Origin: Halicephalobus mephisto
Lineage: Eukaryota > Nematoda > Chromadorea > Rhabditida > Panagrolaimidae
Length of the DNA stretch: 64,000 bases
Assembly (NCBI GenBank): GCA_009193035.1
Contig: SWDT01000567.1
Span: forward strand, 124,001-188,000
Direction of reading: 5' to 3'
Part shown: one piece after another, positions 12,176 through 23,316 of the stretch
How positions within the stretch are numbered: position 1 is the first letter of the stretch
Layout of the letters: each line of letters begins with the position of its first letter
The notes under the pieces: model-generated
Database searches by the model: none
What the model saw: the letters and a program-made list of their open reading frames with translations, nothing else
What the model was told of the DNA's origin: nothing
Translations under genes and position numbers: made by a program

Positions 12176-13103
12176 TTAAAATAACTTTATAAAAATTCGG
12201 ATTTGTTGATGAAAGCAATTAGGTCAAGGATACACCAGATATTAATTTGAATTAACTATCTTCACCTCTGGATAACAAAGAAAAATAAAAAACTAAATTT
12301 AATTTCTTCAATTTCGTATGTCGGATTTTTGTGAACAACAAATTTAATATTTTCAATAATAAAAAATTAGAAAAAATTCATATTCGTAATTTACTAATAA
12401 AAGTATATTAAAAATACAAATAAAAAAAGAAAATTAATTGTTTCAAGATTTTCATTAATAATTTACTACTTTCGTTTCAACATTGATATATCGAAATCCC
12501 GTTATATACACATTCATCCATCTATTATTGTTTTACTTTAATTTAAAACACTTAAATCAAAGTTTTATGATAAAATTTATGCAAAATGAAAAAATTTACT
12601 GATTATTTCGCAATACACGACCGATTTTTGCTTTCTATTGAGGAATAAAGAATGGTGAAATTTCCAAAGAAAAGTCAACTTTGGCTAGTCCTTGGCCGGA
12701 AAGACTGGTCTTAACGGGAAAAAACAGTGATCAGTCTCACGAAATAAGGGAATAACTGTCGCAAGGGAGTATTTCGGATATAATAATTTTTGTGTTTTTT
12801 TAAATTTCCGCCATATAAAATTCCCCACTATCTGCGTGAGTACCCCATGATTACTCATCTTCAATGACTAACACACCCGATTTTCGGGATTTGTTTGGAA
12901 GATGAAAATTGTTATTTTTTATGATTTTAATACTTAATAATAGTGTTTATTTTCGAAGAATAGTGTCCAGTTTTGTATGGCCTAGCGATTAAGCGTCCGC
13001 AATAATGTCGATTCATAGCGCGCGCTCTGTCAGCCCCGATTATACTGAGAAATCGATTTTCAGAGCTACGTCTTCTGGTTGCCGGATTTTGTAATTCTCA
13101 AAC

Positions 13104-14191
13104 ATGGTAAGTTGTATTTTACATGATATAATGTAAAATAAATATATGAAATTCGATTTTAGAGTGTGAACGCTCAATCCTACTACACTGCCGTCCGTCG
13201 GACCCTGGAAGCCGCGATGTGTCTGGACACGTTCAATTCTCAGTTAGTGGAGCGTCATTCGAAGCCAGAGGTCGAGTTGAAGACGACTCGGGAGGTCCTC
13301 GGTACCCCTGTCGTGATCTCCAGAAGTGCCCAAGAACGGGTCCTCATCGAACCTTCCGTCAACGCCGTCAGATTAAGCATATCCGTCAAAAAATCAGACA
13401 ACATCGAGGAAATCCTAGCGGCGAAGTTCATGATGTTTTTGAAAAGAAGAGCTGAGGACTTCTTTATACTACGCAAGAAAGCAGTCTCCGGCTATGACAT
13501 CAGTTTCCTGGTAACTCAAGCACATATCGAGAACATGTACACCAAGAAACTTGTGGACTTCATCATTCACTTCATGCAGGAAATCGACAGGGTTTGTTTT
13601 GTCAATACTTACGAGCAAAATAATCTATTTTCGAAAGGGTATTTAGTTTTGGATATGACTTCTAGGACGTTTATTAAGAGTTTCATATATCGAAATTCAT
13701 CCTAGAAGATAGACAGAAGATTATTTACCTTAATATAGGAATTTTAGGACGTTTATTAAGAGTTTCATATATCGAAATTCATCCTAGAAGATAGACAGGA
13801 GATTATTTACCTTAATATAGGAATTTTAGGACATTTATTAAGAGTTTCATATATCAAAATTTATCTTAAAAGATAGACAAAAGATTATTTACCTTAATAT
13901 AGGAATTTTAGGACGTTTATTAAGAGTTTCATATATCAAAATTCATCCTAGAAAATAGAGAAGATTTTGGATCTTGTGTATTCTGATTTAAGAATTTTTA
14001 TATATTAAATTTATATTTCTAAAGATTTATTACACAGAAAATCCCCTTCTAATAGAATGATTGTTTTGTAAAAATGTTCATTTTCAAAAACCATAAAATC
14101 AATGGATTTTCAGGAGATTAACGCGATGAAACTGTCGCTGAATACTCATGCACGTAATTCTGCAAGTGATTTCTTGAGACGTTTCAACTGA
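13104..14191 (+). CDS. arx-6: Arp2/3 complex subunit 4 (ARPC4, p20)
   Basis: Structural subunit of the Arp2/3 complex, which nucleates branched actin filaments in the cytoplasm. Exons: 13104-13106 (only the ATG), 13163-13591, 14114-14191; about 169 residues, the family length. Characteristic stretches: [72 protein letters not shown] and [13 protein letters not shown], ending in DFLRRFN. The first intron begins GTAAGTTG directly after the ATG. The second intron contains four copies of an 82-bp repeat. EMC7 follows 450 bp downstream on the same strand. The symbol is the C. elegans name for the only ARPC4 gene known there. Confidence 0.97.
13664..13990. repeat. 82-bp tandem repeat, four copies, in ARPC4 intron 2
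   Basis: AGGACGTTTATTAAGAGTTT starts at 13664, 13746, 13828 and 13910, exactly 82 bp apart. Each unit contains TTTCATATATCRAAATTCA and TAGAAGATAGACAG. The unit is a reverse-oriented copy of the ATATATGAAA module seen in other introns of this window. Confidence 0.92.
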
Positions 14192-14641
14192 ACGACTCAC
14201 AAGCATGACAATTTTCCGGCAATTCAGTTTAACTATTCAAAATCGTATTGTCTCCACCACATGTTATATTTATAAGTGCCTTCTCAGAGGACTCAGATGG
14301 CCGGGTTCACGCTCTTCCGCTTTTATTATTTTTGTTCATGTTGTTTATTTACATATTTATATTAAGAGGTGGATCTCTTAAATAATGATATCATTTGGAC
14401 TTTTGTGGAGTTAAAAGTTGTTCGAAGCAACTACGATATATAATTTTAATTTTTAATTTTTTTAAAAATTTTATTAATTTTTAGTTTTTTTTTGGTTTTG
14501 TTAATTTTTTGCTTCCTTTGTTTTTCATTTTTTAGTTTTTTAATTTTCTACTTTATTAATTTTTAAGTCTGAATTTTATTTTTTTAGTTTATTGATTTTT
14601 ATTTTTTTGGATTTTAATTTTATTTATTTTTATTTTTTCAG
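14192..14641 (+). other. ARPC4-EMC7 intercistronic region ending in a trans-splice-type acceptor
   Basis: 450 bp with no ORF. It begins with moderately mixed sequence and ends in a T-rich outron. TTTTTTTCAG (to 14641) abuts the EMC7 ATG with no 5' UTR between, the arrangement of a spliced-leader acceptor. Operon membership with ARPC4 is possible but the gap is long. Confidence 0.6.
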
Positions 14642-15773
14642 ATGTTGTGGATAGGGTTATTCCTTTTGTTTTGTACCGTTGGTGCACAAGATGCTGAACA
14701 ATTGTTTGACATCAAGGGTACTGTAGTCATTAGAAAGGAAATGACAGCTCCCAGGAACTGGAAGGCCAACACGAGAGTTTTGGTCAATTATGGAGAGTAC
14801 ATTGGATTTGTTAAGTGAGTAATTTAAAATTGAATTTTATAAATTTTAATATTTTTAGAAATGATGGTAGTTTTCATATTCAAGGTGTCCCATCTGGATC
14901 GTATATAATAGAAATAGTAAATGTGGATTTTATTTTTGAGACTATTCGTTACGAAATCAACGCCAAAGGAAAAACGAGAGCTAGATTATTGAACCTACTT
15001 CAGCCGAATAATGTGGATACTATTTTGCCGTCTCCATTGGTGTTTACAGCTAGACAACCAACTAGATACTTCAGGATAAGAGAAGAATGGAGAATCACGG
15101 ACGTCCTGATGAATCCGATGGTGATTATGTTGTTAGTGGCCATGGGGTTGATGTTTATAACCCCGAAATTGACTGCAAATGATCCTGAACTTCAAAAAGT
15201 AAGTTTTTTATAAGTAATTACTCAGTTGAATATTGTGGAATTTTTTCGTTAAGGATTTCTAAAAATTTACTCGGAACTAAAATGGTCAAAAGTTTTGGTT
15301 TTTCATAATGATTATTTTGTAATCAGTTAAATGTTATAAAAATTATATATGAATTTTTACGAAATTGTTCTGATGCAGATTTCTGGAAAGTTTTAAAAAT
15401 TAAAATGGCCTAAAATTTTTATTTTTCGCAAAAATGATTTCGTGATCAATTTTTTAAAAACATGTTCTTCTTAGGTGGGTTTAGAACCTTCTGGATTGGG
15501 ATATATAAGGTCTAAAAGCTCTTATTTAATTTCCAAGGTTAATTTTCATATATGAAATTATTAATATATATCCTGGAAATCATACCTAAAATCAAACTAC
15601 CTTTTTAAAGTTTCTTTGTATATAAATTGATAACACTTGTTTTTTTACAGGAAATGGAAAGAATGCAAATGCCGAAAATGGAGGTTCCCGATGTTGCTGA
15701 CGTTCTGGCTAACATGTTTGGAGGTGGATCCAAGAAACCAGCCAAGAAATCTGGAGGTAATCGTGGTCGATAG
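14642..15773 (+). CDS. emc-7: ER membrane protein complex subunit 7 (EMC7)
   Basis: Subunit of the ER membrane protein complex, which inserts and stabilises membrane proteins. Exons: 14642-14814, 14859-15198 and 15651-15773, giving about 211 residues. There is a signal peptide (MLWIGLFLLFCTVGAQ), a lumenal beta-sandwich domain with IKGTVVIRKE, NDGSFHIQGVPSGSY and VDFIFETIRYEI, then one membrane segment in MNPMVIMLLVAMGLMFI, and a short cytosolic tail (MFGGGSKKPAKKS). Intron 1 is 44 bp; intron 2 carries a copy of the dispersed composite element at about 15361-15580. It lies between ARPC4 and the SH3 adaptor on the same strand. Confidence 0.95.
15361..15600 (+). repeat. Composite intron element, copy in EMC7 intron 2
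   Basis: Order of recognisable parts: ACGAAATTGTTCTGATGCAG, GGAAAGTTTTAAAAATTAAA, GATTTCGTGATCAATTTTTT, GGTTTAGAACCTTCTGGATT, GGATATATAAGG, AATTTTCATATATGAAATTA. The same order, strongly diverged, occurs in introns of the SH3, FGFRL1-like and zinc-finger genes and 5' of the transporter. Confidence 0.7.
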
Positions 15774-16376
15774 ATTTACAGAGATAAACCGTTTTTTACG
15801 GGTGGATCTTGTTAATTGTGGTTTTTTGGATATTTATGGTAGATAAAGTAAAAGAGAAAAGAGATTTCAATGTACAAAGATTATTTCAGATTTGAAGGAT
15901 TTTTGGAAAAAAATTGTAGTTTGTCTTCGAAAAGACCTGATTTCTAAGAATTTTCTTTTTTTTGACTCGACTGGCACGAAAACGACCAGTCAAATTGTAA
16001 CTGTTATGTGTTTTATTTATTTTTTGGATTTTTTTATTTTCTAAATTTTCAGAATTTTGTGTAATTTCTATTTTTTGGAAGTTTTTATTTTTTTGAAAAT
16101 TTTTATTTTTGAATTTTAAAATATTTTTAATTTTTTTAATTTTTAATTTTTTTGATTTTTGATTTTTAAATATTTTTAATTTTTAATTTTTTTGATTTTT
16201 TTAGTTACAAAAACGTGTGAGGTTAGTGGTCGCAAGAAAAACCTGACAGACAACTGCAATGTTTGCAGTCTAACGAGACTGCATGTGCGTGATCGGAGTG
16301 TATTTTATAAACATTACTCATCAAAATTTTTTTTATTGAGTTATTATTTTTGGAGATTTTTAGGATTTTATTATAA
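15774..16376 (+). other. EMC7-SH3 gene intergenic region with stem-loop
   Basis: 600 bp without a convincing gene, mostly T-rich. TGCAGTCT-AACG-AGACTGCA at about 16264-16283 is a perfect 8-bp hairpin and lies downstream of a TTTTTTAG acceptor-like site, so it may sit in the 5' UTR or outron of the next gene. Confidence 0.45.
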
Positions 16377-19289
16377 ATGTTCTCACCGAATAAATCACTA
16401 CCACCACCACCATCGGCAAGACCGAGAAACGAATCGCTGGCGGCGAATATGCCGTCATATAGAACCAGACCAGCTCCCAACGCTCCTGACAGTGATTCAT
16501 CAGGTTAGATTTTTGTTTTTCATATATTTCTCAGAGATTTCACATAATTTCCATATATCATCCACATACAATTTATATAATTTTCATACATTTCATATAT
16601 TTTTTAATTTCCATATATAATTCACATAATTCCCATATATGATTCACATATCATCCACATATAATTTATATAATTTTCATACATTTCATATATTTTATAA
16701 CTTTCATATATAATTCATATATGGTTTATATAATTTTTATGATTTTTACTTTCCATATATCTTTACCTTATAATTTCCAGGTTTCTCCTTCACTAATACT
16801 AAATCCATGTTTGAGAGCTTAAATAAGCCAAAAGTCAGATCCACGGTGATGAACGTCGTCAAGAATCCGACAGTTCAAAGAACTGCGGTGAGTGTAGCTA
16901 AGGACGAGCGAGTCAGAAACATGGCCGTAAATGCCGCCAAGAACCCCGAAACTAGACAAACGGCCATGAATGTCGCTCAATCACCTGCAGGAAGAGGGAC
17001 GATTTTAGAAATGGCCAAACAATTCGAAAATAAACCACTGATGGGAATTGCCCCTCCATCAGGTATCTCTTCCCAAGTTTCATGGGGTAAGTATCAAATT
17101 TATTTTTACGATTTTTATGCGTAATCATATAAGTTTCATATATGAACAATCATTTTGATATATGAATATATAAGTTTCATATATGAATATATAAGTTTCA
17201 TATATGATTATGTAATTTTCATATATGAATATATATGTTTCATATATGAATATATATGTTTCATATATGAATATATATGTTTCATATATGAATATATATG
17301 TTTCATATATGAATATAGAATTTTCATATATGAATTCCCGGTTTTTATATAAATGCATCATTTTGATATATGATTTCACCACTTTTGTATATGATCATGT
17401 AATTTTGATATATCATTTTTATGTTTAATATTCATTTTAGAAACTGCGCCTCCGGCACGTCAACCGATTTTGCCTAGTTTGACAGGTGATCCGTCGTGGA
17501 ATAATTCTTCTCGATTATCGCGAGAAGGATCTCAAATGTCTCCTGGATACAGTACTGGTGTCTCCGAACGTCCTCGTTCCACTGATCCGTCGTTGAATAC
17601 CTTGATTGACGAGTTGTTTCCTGTCAATAAATCAACCAGTATGTTTTTTATTTTTGTTTGGTTTTAAAAAAATTTCAGAAAATGTTCCACCTGCAAGACC
17701 GCCGCCGCCGAAACTTGGATCCAGATCCATCCCGAATCTCTCCGGAATTGCCAGCAGCGGATTCGAACAGAGTATTACTGATCCACATGGAATTGTGAAA
17801 TATCCATATAAATCCGGAAATTTCGACGAACTAAACTGCGAACCTCACGATACAGTACTTCTGAAACGAGAAGTGGACGATCAGTGGATATACGGCACCA
17901 ATACTAGAACAGGACAGTCCGGAATCGTGCCTATTAACTTCCTGCACATCAAAATCCCCCTGGTTCCCACCCAGAAAACCTCATATGGAAATCCTCGAAG
18001 TACCACGTCAGCACAGTCCTGGAGCAGCACTCCTGCCAGCAACCCGTTGCCGTCATATAATGGATCTTTCACTACTACTTCGATGCCGTCGTACAATGAC
18101 AAATTTACTAGTAATAGTACTACTCCGTCGTCATACAGTAATCAACCTTCTACCATCAGCAATCGTGCTCTTTTTGGATCCGTGTCTCAATCGACTTCTC
18201 TTCCGTCCAGTGGCTTGTAAGTATTTTTAATTAAAAATAGATAAAAATCCATTTCGATAGGATACTGTAACATTAATTATTGTTAGGATAGAAAACAAAA
18301 GTATAATAATTATCTTCACTTGCACAATAAGAAACAAGTTATATTTTCTCCTACACAAGAAAATCAAGAGTTTCACTCATGCCCTACAGTATCCCACACC
18401 TTCTGATATTCAGGCTGTTGCTTTTAAAGTACCTTTTTAGTTTAGTTTTCTGTCCTAATAATCATAATTTCTGAGATGTTTATTAACAGTTTCATATATG
18501 AAACTTAACTCTAGAGGGTAGGTAGAGAGTTATGTACTCTTTGTACTCTAAGATAGGAGTTTCTAGATCCATCTAAGGAGAATATATTTCTAAAAAATGA
18601 ATTCCGAAATGCAAGATTACAAAATATCGAGATTTTAGGTCATTTTAATTTTTAAAAGTTCTAGGAATTCTATAAAAAACTAAATTTGTAAAAATATTCT
18701 TGATTTTTATGTGATTACGAAATAATTATTGTTTAAAATCCAAATTGTAGGTTATTTTAGTTTTTAAAAGTTATAGGAATTCTCGATTATTTCTTAAAAA
18801 ATGATTTTCGGTTATTTTAAAAAAATAATTTTCGGTTATTTTTATAATGATGTAATTTACAGTACTCCTGCTCCTCATATTGCCCGTGCTTTATATGATT
18901 ACGATACCGGTGTGGAAGGAGATTTGGTTTTCAAACGTGGAGAAAACATTATCGTTCATGAACGTATTAATGAAGAATGGTACAGAGGAGAGATAAATAG
19001 TCAAACTGGGATTTTTCCGATTAACTATGTGGATGTTCCGGATTTGAACGCTATACCGATGAAAACTACAGTAGGAAATGCTCTGGCTGATTCTCTGGCT
19101 AAATTAAGTTTTAAACCTAGATTTGTAACTGCAATGTATAATTACTGTAGTGGTGTTCCGGAAGATTTGGTTTTTGAAGAAGGTGACGTCATTCAAGTGG
19201 TCGAAAACGTCAATGATGAATGGATAAAAGGAATGCTTGATGGCAGAACTGGACTTGTACCCCTCACTTATGTCCAAGAAAACGAGTAA
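16377..19289 (+). CDS. Adaptor protein with three SH3 domains and an N-terminal 13-residue repeat
   Basis: Exons: 16377-16503, 16781-17086, 17441-17638, 17679-18216 and 18863-19289, in phase, about 530 residues. The N terminus is Pro/Ser-rich (SLPPPPSARPRN). Exon 2 encodes five exact 13-residue repeats (VRSTVMNVVKNPT, VQRTAVSVAKDER, ...). A Ser/Pro-rich linker follows. SH3-1 starts near HGIVKYPYKSGNFDELNC and has WIYGTN and GIVPINFL. SH3-2 has ARALYDYDTGVEGDLVF, WYRGEI and GIFPINYVDV. SH3-3 has VTAMYNYCSGVPEDLVFEEG, WIKGML and GLVPLTYV. Multi-SH3 proteins link proline-rich ligands in actin, adhesion or endocytic complexes; the partner is unknown. An SH3D19-like or related adaptor is a guess. 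Introns 2 and 4 contain repeats, including a MITE. Confidence 0.92.
17130..17410. repeat. ATATATG minisatellite in SH3 gene intron 2
   Basis: About ten copies of a 21-bp unit around TTTCATATATGAATATATA. Because 21 is a multiple of three, long artefactual frames (FIYEYIC...) run through it on both strands. Confidence 0.9.
18283..18458. mobile_element. MITE-like element in SH3 gene intron 4
   Basis: 176-bp element with terminal inverted repeats TTAGGATAGAAAACAAA and TTAGGACAGAAAACTAA (the latter on the opposite strand). A diverged copy in reverse orientation lies at 48712-48889. Both share the core TGAATATCA...GATACTGTAGGGCATGAGTG (one orientation). No ORF. Confidence 0.7.
18470..18800 (-). 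repeat. Composite intron element, reverse-oriented copy in SH3 gene intron 4
   Basis: Reading the minus strand gives the same module order as in EMC7 intron 2, with TCTAGATCCATCTAAGGAG (plus strand) and TTTCATATATGAAAC as clear landmarks. The right part (TTTTAATTTTTAAAAGTTCT) is duplicated. Confidence 0.6.
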
Positions 19290-20628
19290 TTTTGAATCAT
19301 TGTTATTTACGGGTTATATCGGATTACTGTTTTATCAAAGTTGATAGTCAAAGTTTAAAATAGAATTTTCATTTTAAAAAATTTTTTTATTTCAAAAATG
19401 TCTTATTTAAGTTGATAGAATTTTGTGAATCAAGAAATTTCATTTTAAGACTTGATTTAAAAGTCATGTTTTTATTCACAAAAATTTAAATCAAGTTTTA
19501 TTAACCTAAATAAGAAATTTTTAGAATAAAAAAAATTCAGAAATTTTTGGAATAAAAAAATTCAGAAATTTTTGGAATTGAAAAATCCAGAAATTTTTGA
19601 AATAAAAAATTCCGAAATTTTTGAAATTGAAAAATTCAGAAATTTTTGGAATTGAAAAATTCAGAAATTTTGTTTTAAAATGAAAGTTTCAAATTTTATC
19701 TCAAACTTTGACAAAGTGGATTGTAGATTTCTATTGATATATCGTGGAATATTTGATTAAAATCGATTTGTACTTTGTAGAATTACTTTGAAGTAAAGAT
19801 TCAAGGCATATATGATTTAATTTTCATCGATACTGTGGAATTTGGTTAATCATTGAAATTTTTAAAAATCAGATTTTCAGAAATTTAATATTGTAATTTC
19901 GTATTTGTTAAGTATTTATTTTTTTACACAAAAAAGCGAATTTTTTAATACCGTAATAATTGTTTCAAAAATTAAATGGCATTCAAACGAAAAATAAAAC
20001 ACTGATTTAAAAAGTGGATCATAAAATTTTAAGAAAATACTTTATAAAAATCCAACACTTTTTGAAATAAGAAAATTAAAAAAAATAAATTCGGTGCTCA
20101 AATTGACGAACTTATATAAGATAGTGCATTCCATCCAAAGTCCTTCCGATATTTGGAACTTTTTTGATTTCGGTTTTTAATATAGAGATATATTATAACA
20201 TCAACTATCTGATTAAAAAGAAACTTAATATAAAAATTTACTTAGATATCCTTTAAAATGAAATCAGAAACTCCAACGGTACAATGAACAAATATTATGT
20301 CCTGAAAAATAGGAAAAATTAAATTTTCTCGAAAAAACAAAGTATTGAAGTTTTTTTTCAAGGATGATAATTCTTGAAATTATCTATATTTAAATAGTAT
20401 GGTTATTCCTAAGGTCTCAAAATGAAAAATTTACAATTTTTTAGAGAAAAAAACTCTTGTACTTTTTTTCCTGCAACGAAGAGCGAGTTTCAAAATTTGA
20501 TTTGTGACTAATTTTTAAGTCCATCTATGGTCTACAGTTGCCGAAGGTTCTAACATTATTGGTTCACTGTCTGATTACAAAACACTAAAATAACAAAGAT
20601 TTTCAATTTTCAGTAAAATCAAGTATTT
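19290..20628. other. Intergenic between convergent genes, with foldback
   Basis: No gene seen. Positions 19330-19735 fold back: GATAGTCAAAGTTTAAAATA on the left is matched inverted by sequence around 19672-19730. The centre has a roughly 25-bp tandem of AGAAATTTTTGGAATWRAAA. The rest is AT-rich. Confidence 0.6.
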
Positions 20629-23316
20629 TCATTTCAGTTGATTGTCATATCCGATTACAGTAAAACTAGTTCTTGGAGGAAGAATAAATCTGTAAAAATT
20701 CTTTTCCAAATAAAACTGTTCGATTTTGTCGAATTTTGTAAAAGTGAACAATAATTCTTCTTCATCATGTACTTCTATCGGATCATGAGAAGAATCAGTC
20801 CAGAATTGGTCCAAACAAATTCTCTTCTCCCGGAATGGATTCAGAAGAGTCACCGTACAAGCCCCTGTCCCATTATTGACCATCGTCAGTGTTCCATTTA
20901 CTTCCGCTAGGGATTTAGCATCGATCACGTTGTGTTCGAAGAGACAGTTGGATATCTCTACTGAAATTAATTCTGTAAATAAAAATGAAAGAAAAACGAA
21001 CAATCGTGAATTCTGACGAACATGAATGCATTGTGAGTCTTGTCTTGTTTCTCAGTGTAGATGAGAGTCATATTGTCATCCAAATCAAGTCCATGTGGCA
21101 CGAACTGTCTGCGGTTAATGCTTTCAAAACCATTATCAATTGATTCTAATCTTAATGTTTGGAATTATTTACAGATACTCAATTCATCTTAACTTACGGT
21201 GCATCGTAGGAATCAAAGAATCCTATATAGAAATCAAGAACTCCGTAGTGGGTATCTGTCACGAAAAAGTAATCAATTAGCATATCCCCAGGAAGATTAT
21301 TTCGGATTTCTATGTAGCTGTTATCGGTTATCCTCGCCAGGTCATAAAAAGCGTATGTGACTGTTTCGTTTAACATTAACGCATCAATAAGCTTTGGTTC
21401 AGGAATTCGATATTGTATTAAGGAGAACGAAATGTCTGTAGTATCTAATATGCCGAAGAATGAATCAGTACTTACGAAAATACCAAAAGTTGTACGGATC
21501 AACATTCTTGTGAAGATCCTAGAGATAGCCAAGGATAAAAACATTCCTCGAAAACACTTACAATGAGAACGGTCCTTTTGGACTGATGACAGTTCCTCCA
21601 ATAATGCTGTTTTGAGTGAGATTATAATGCACGGCAATATACTGAGTTTCACTGCCACATTCCTCTTCCATCTCGTACTAAATTTACCGGATTACAAGGT
21701 TGTTATGTCTTTACTAAACAATAAGACACAAATGTAAGAATAGGAACAATATTACCAAGTATCAGAACTACACTCAGGGAGGACACACCGATACACAGAA
21801 GTATTCCCTTTTATACTCCTCAGTGAAGAGAAGGGACGGTTAAGACTTCGGTATTCTGGATATCTCTGGTCATGGGGACTATGTATCCACAACAAAGGCA
21901 TTCATGTCTACTCTTAAAAACCTTACATTAATGTAAACGTCTTGGTCAGAGCAAAACATATGAGGGTTGTGGAAGTCTTTCAAAAACGTTGTATTCACGG
22001 TTCCAGAACATGGAATAGTTACAGTAATGTTCTCATATAAGCACTCTGGAATTCCCTAATGAAATTCCACCACTTTTATAACCAGAAATTACCGTATTCT
22101 CTGATGAAAACTTCAAATCCAGCTTGAGTGATGCTTCCGTCAGAATCGAATTGAAGTAAAATATCAGGAGCAGCAGCGACATAAATATGGCCAGGTTGGA
22201 TTTTAACTGTCTCAAGAGTTGCTGTGTTATAAACAGTCACATTGTCATATGTTTCTTCCACGTAAAAAGTTTGAAACCAAAAGGCAAATTGCTTCCCTTC
22301 TCGGGCATTAAGCCATTGAGAACAGTGCTGTAACAAAGTTTATCTTTTTTCTTGAAAAATCACGAGTACTCACAGCATTGTTCTCATACCCATTAACCAA
22401 ATCAAAAGATGAAAATATATAAGTACCATTAGTTGAGTTTGTAAAATTACAGTTTGTTGGTTTTCGGTAGTCTATATGGGCTAAACTTACTAATCCCCTT
22501 AAGTCTTCATCGGTAGGTTTCATAATATTAGAATAAGTAATGTGAAAATAAGGAAATATTGCAGGTACTACAGTCAATATCGTTCCATTTGTGGAATACG
22601 GGCCATCTTGACTATAATATCTTTAGTTTAATTATCAGTAAATTAAGAACAATACCTTGGAATTAAAACTGGAAAATCAGTGAACCTACTCGAAGCGTCT
22701 GTCATATTTAAATTTAGCAACACCTTTAGATAAACACCTACGTCTTGAAACTGAAACGTCCATATACATTTATCAATAACTTCCGAACTCAAAGGTACTA
22801 ATATGTCGAAGTTATAGACATCAGAATCAGCTGTGAAGTTGATTTTATATTCTACTTCAGTAAGAGAATCATTTACACAGTAAACAAATCCTTGAAAAGC
22901 CTGCCATTCAGTCTTGTTCTCTGATTTAGAAGTATTAGTCAAGAGTTCAAAAGAAATTAATTGACCGATAAATTGATAGTGATTTTTGTTTGTGTCAATC
23001 TCGTCGTAAAATCTATTTTAAATAAAGTCTACAATTCATCAAATTGGACTTACTTGGTTTCGTTATCCCACGTGATAAGTACATTTTTCAAGTATCCATT
23101 GGTGATTATAAAAACGAATCTGAAACTATCATCCTCCAAATGGAATCGACATTGAGATCGATTTTCCCAATCAATGGCTTGGGGAAAATTCGGGGTTGAA
23201 AGATGAACTATTTCATTAGTAAAATAAAACGGATCAGTACAATAAAATTTCTGTAAACATACTACTCTAATTGACATAGTTGAAAGAAAAAACAAAATGA
23301 CGAAACACAATTTCAT
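20629..23316 (-). CDS. Secreted CUB-like domain protein
   Basis: Minus-strand exons: 23316-23054, 23012-22656, 22611-22374, 22327-22093, 22045-21927, 21677-21562, 21506-21198, 21109-21002 and 20959-20629, phase-consistent, roughly 690 residues. The start carries a hydrophobic signal peptide (MKLCFVILFFLSTMSIRVVC). The body is rich in N-glycosylation sites and paired cysteines. FPQAIDWENRSQCRFHL and the EECGS/CTVTLLNPF segments suggest repeated CUB or nematode CUB-like folds, a family often induced by pathogens or stress in C. elegans. Several internal exon edges (21506, 21002, 22045) were chosen only because they restore phase. An upstream in-frame ATG at 23328 is also possible. Two fused genes cannot be excluded. 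Confidence 0.7.

Larger units (their letters stand above)
10961..13103. other. Intergenic, repeat-bearing
   Basis: No gene seen. It holds related copies of a GCAGTAATAAGRAAG word (about 11045 and 11217 direct, about 11455-11480 inverted), the TTCATATATAAAAAC tandem array, and AT-rich DNA. The part just before ARPC4 (about 12640-13090) is more G+C rich and probably contains its promoter. Confidence 0.5.

Noticed and set aside
11937..12218. Minus-strand ORF of repeated FIYEN
   Set aside because: Translation of the TTCATATATAAAAACC tandem repeat.
12966..13035. tRNA-like start (TGGCCTAGCGATTAAGCG) near the ARPC4 promoter
   Set aside because: It resembles an A box, but no anticodon arm or TTCRANNC T-loop at the right distance is present; only a relic at best.
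17125..17382. Long frames of repeating FIYEY on both strands
   Set aside because: They come from a 21-bp minisatellite inside an intron; the period is a multiple of three.
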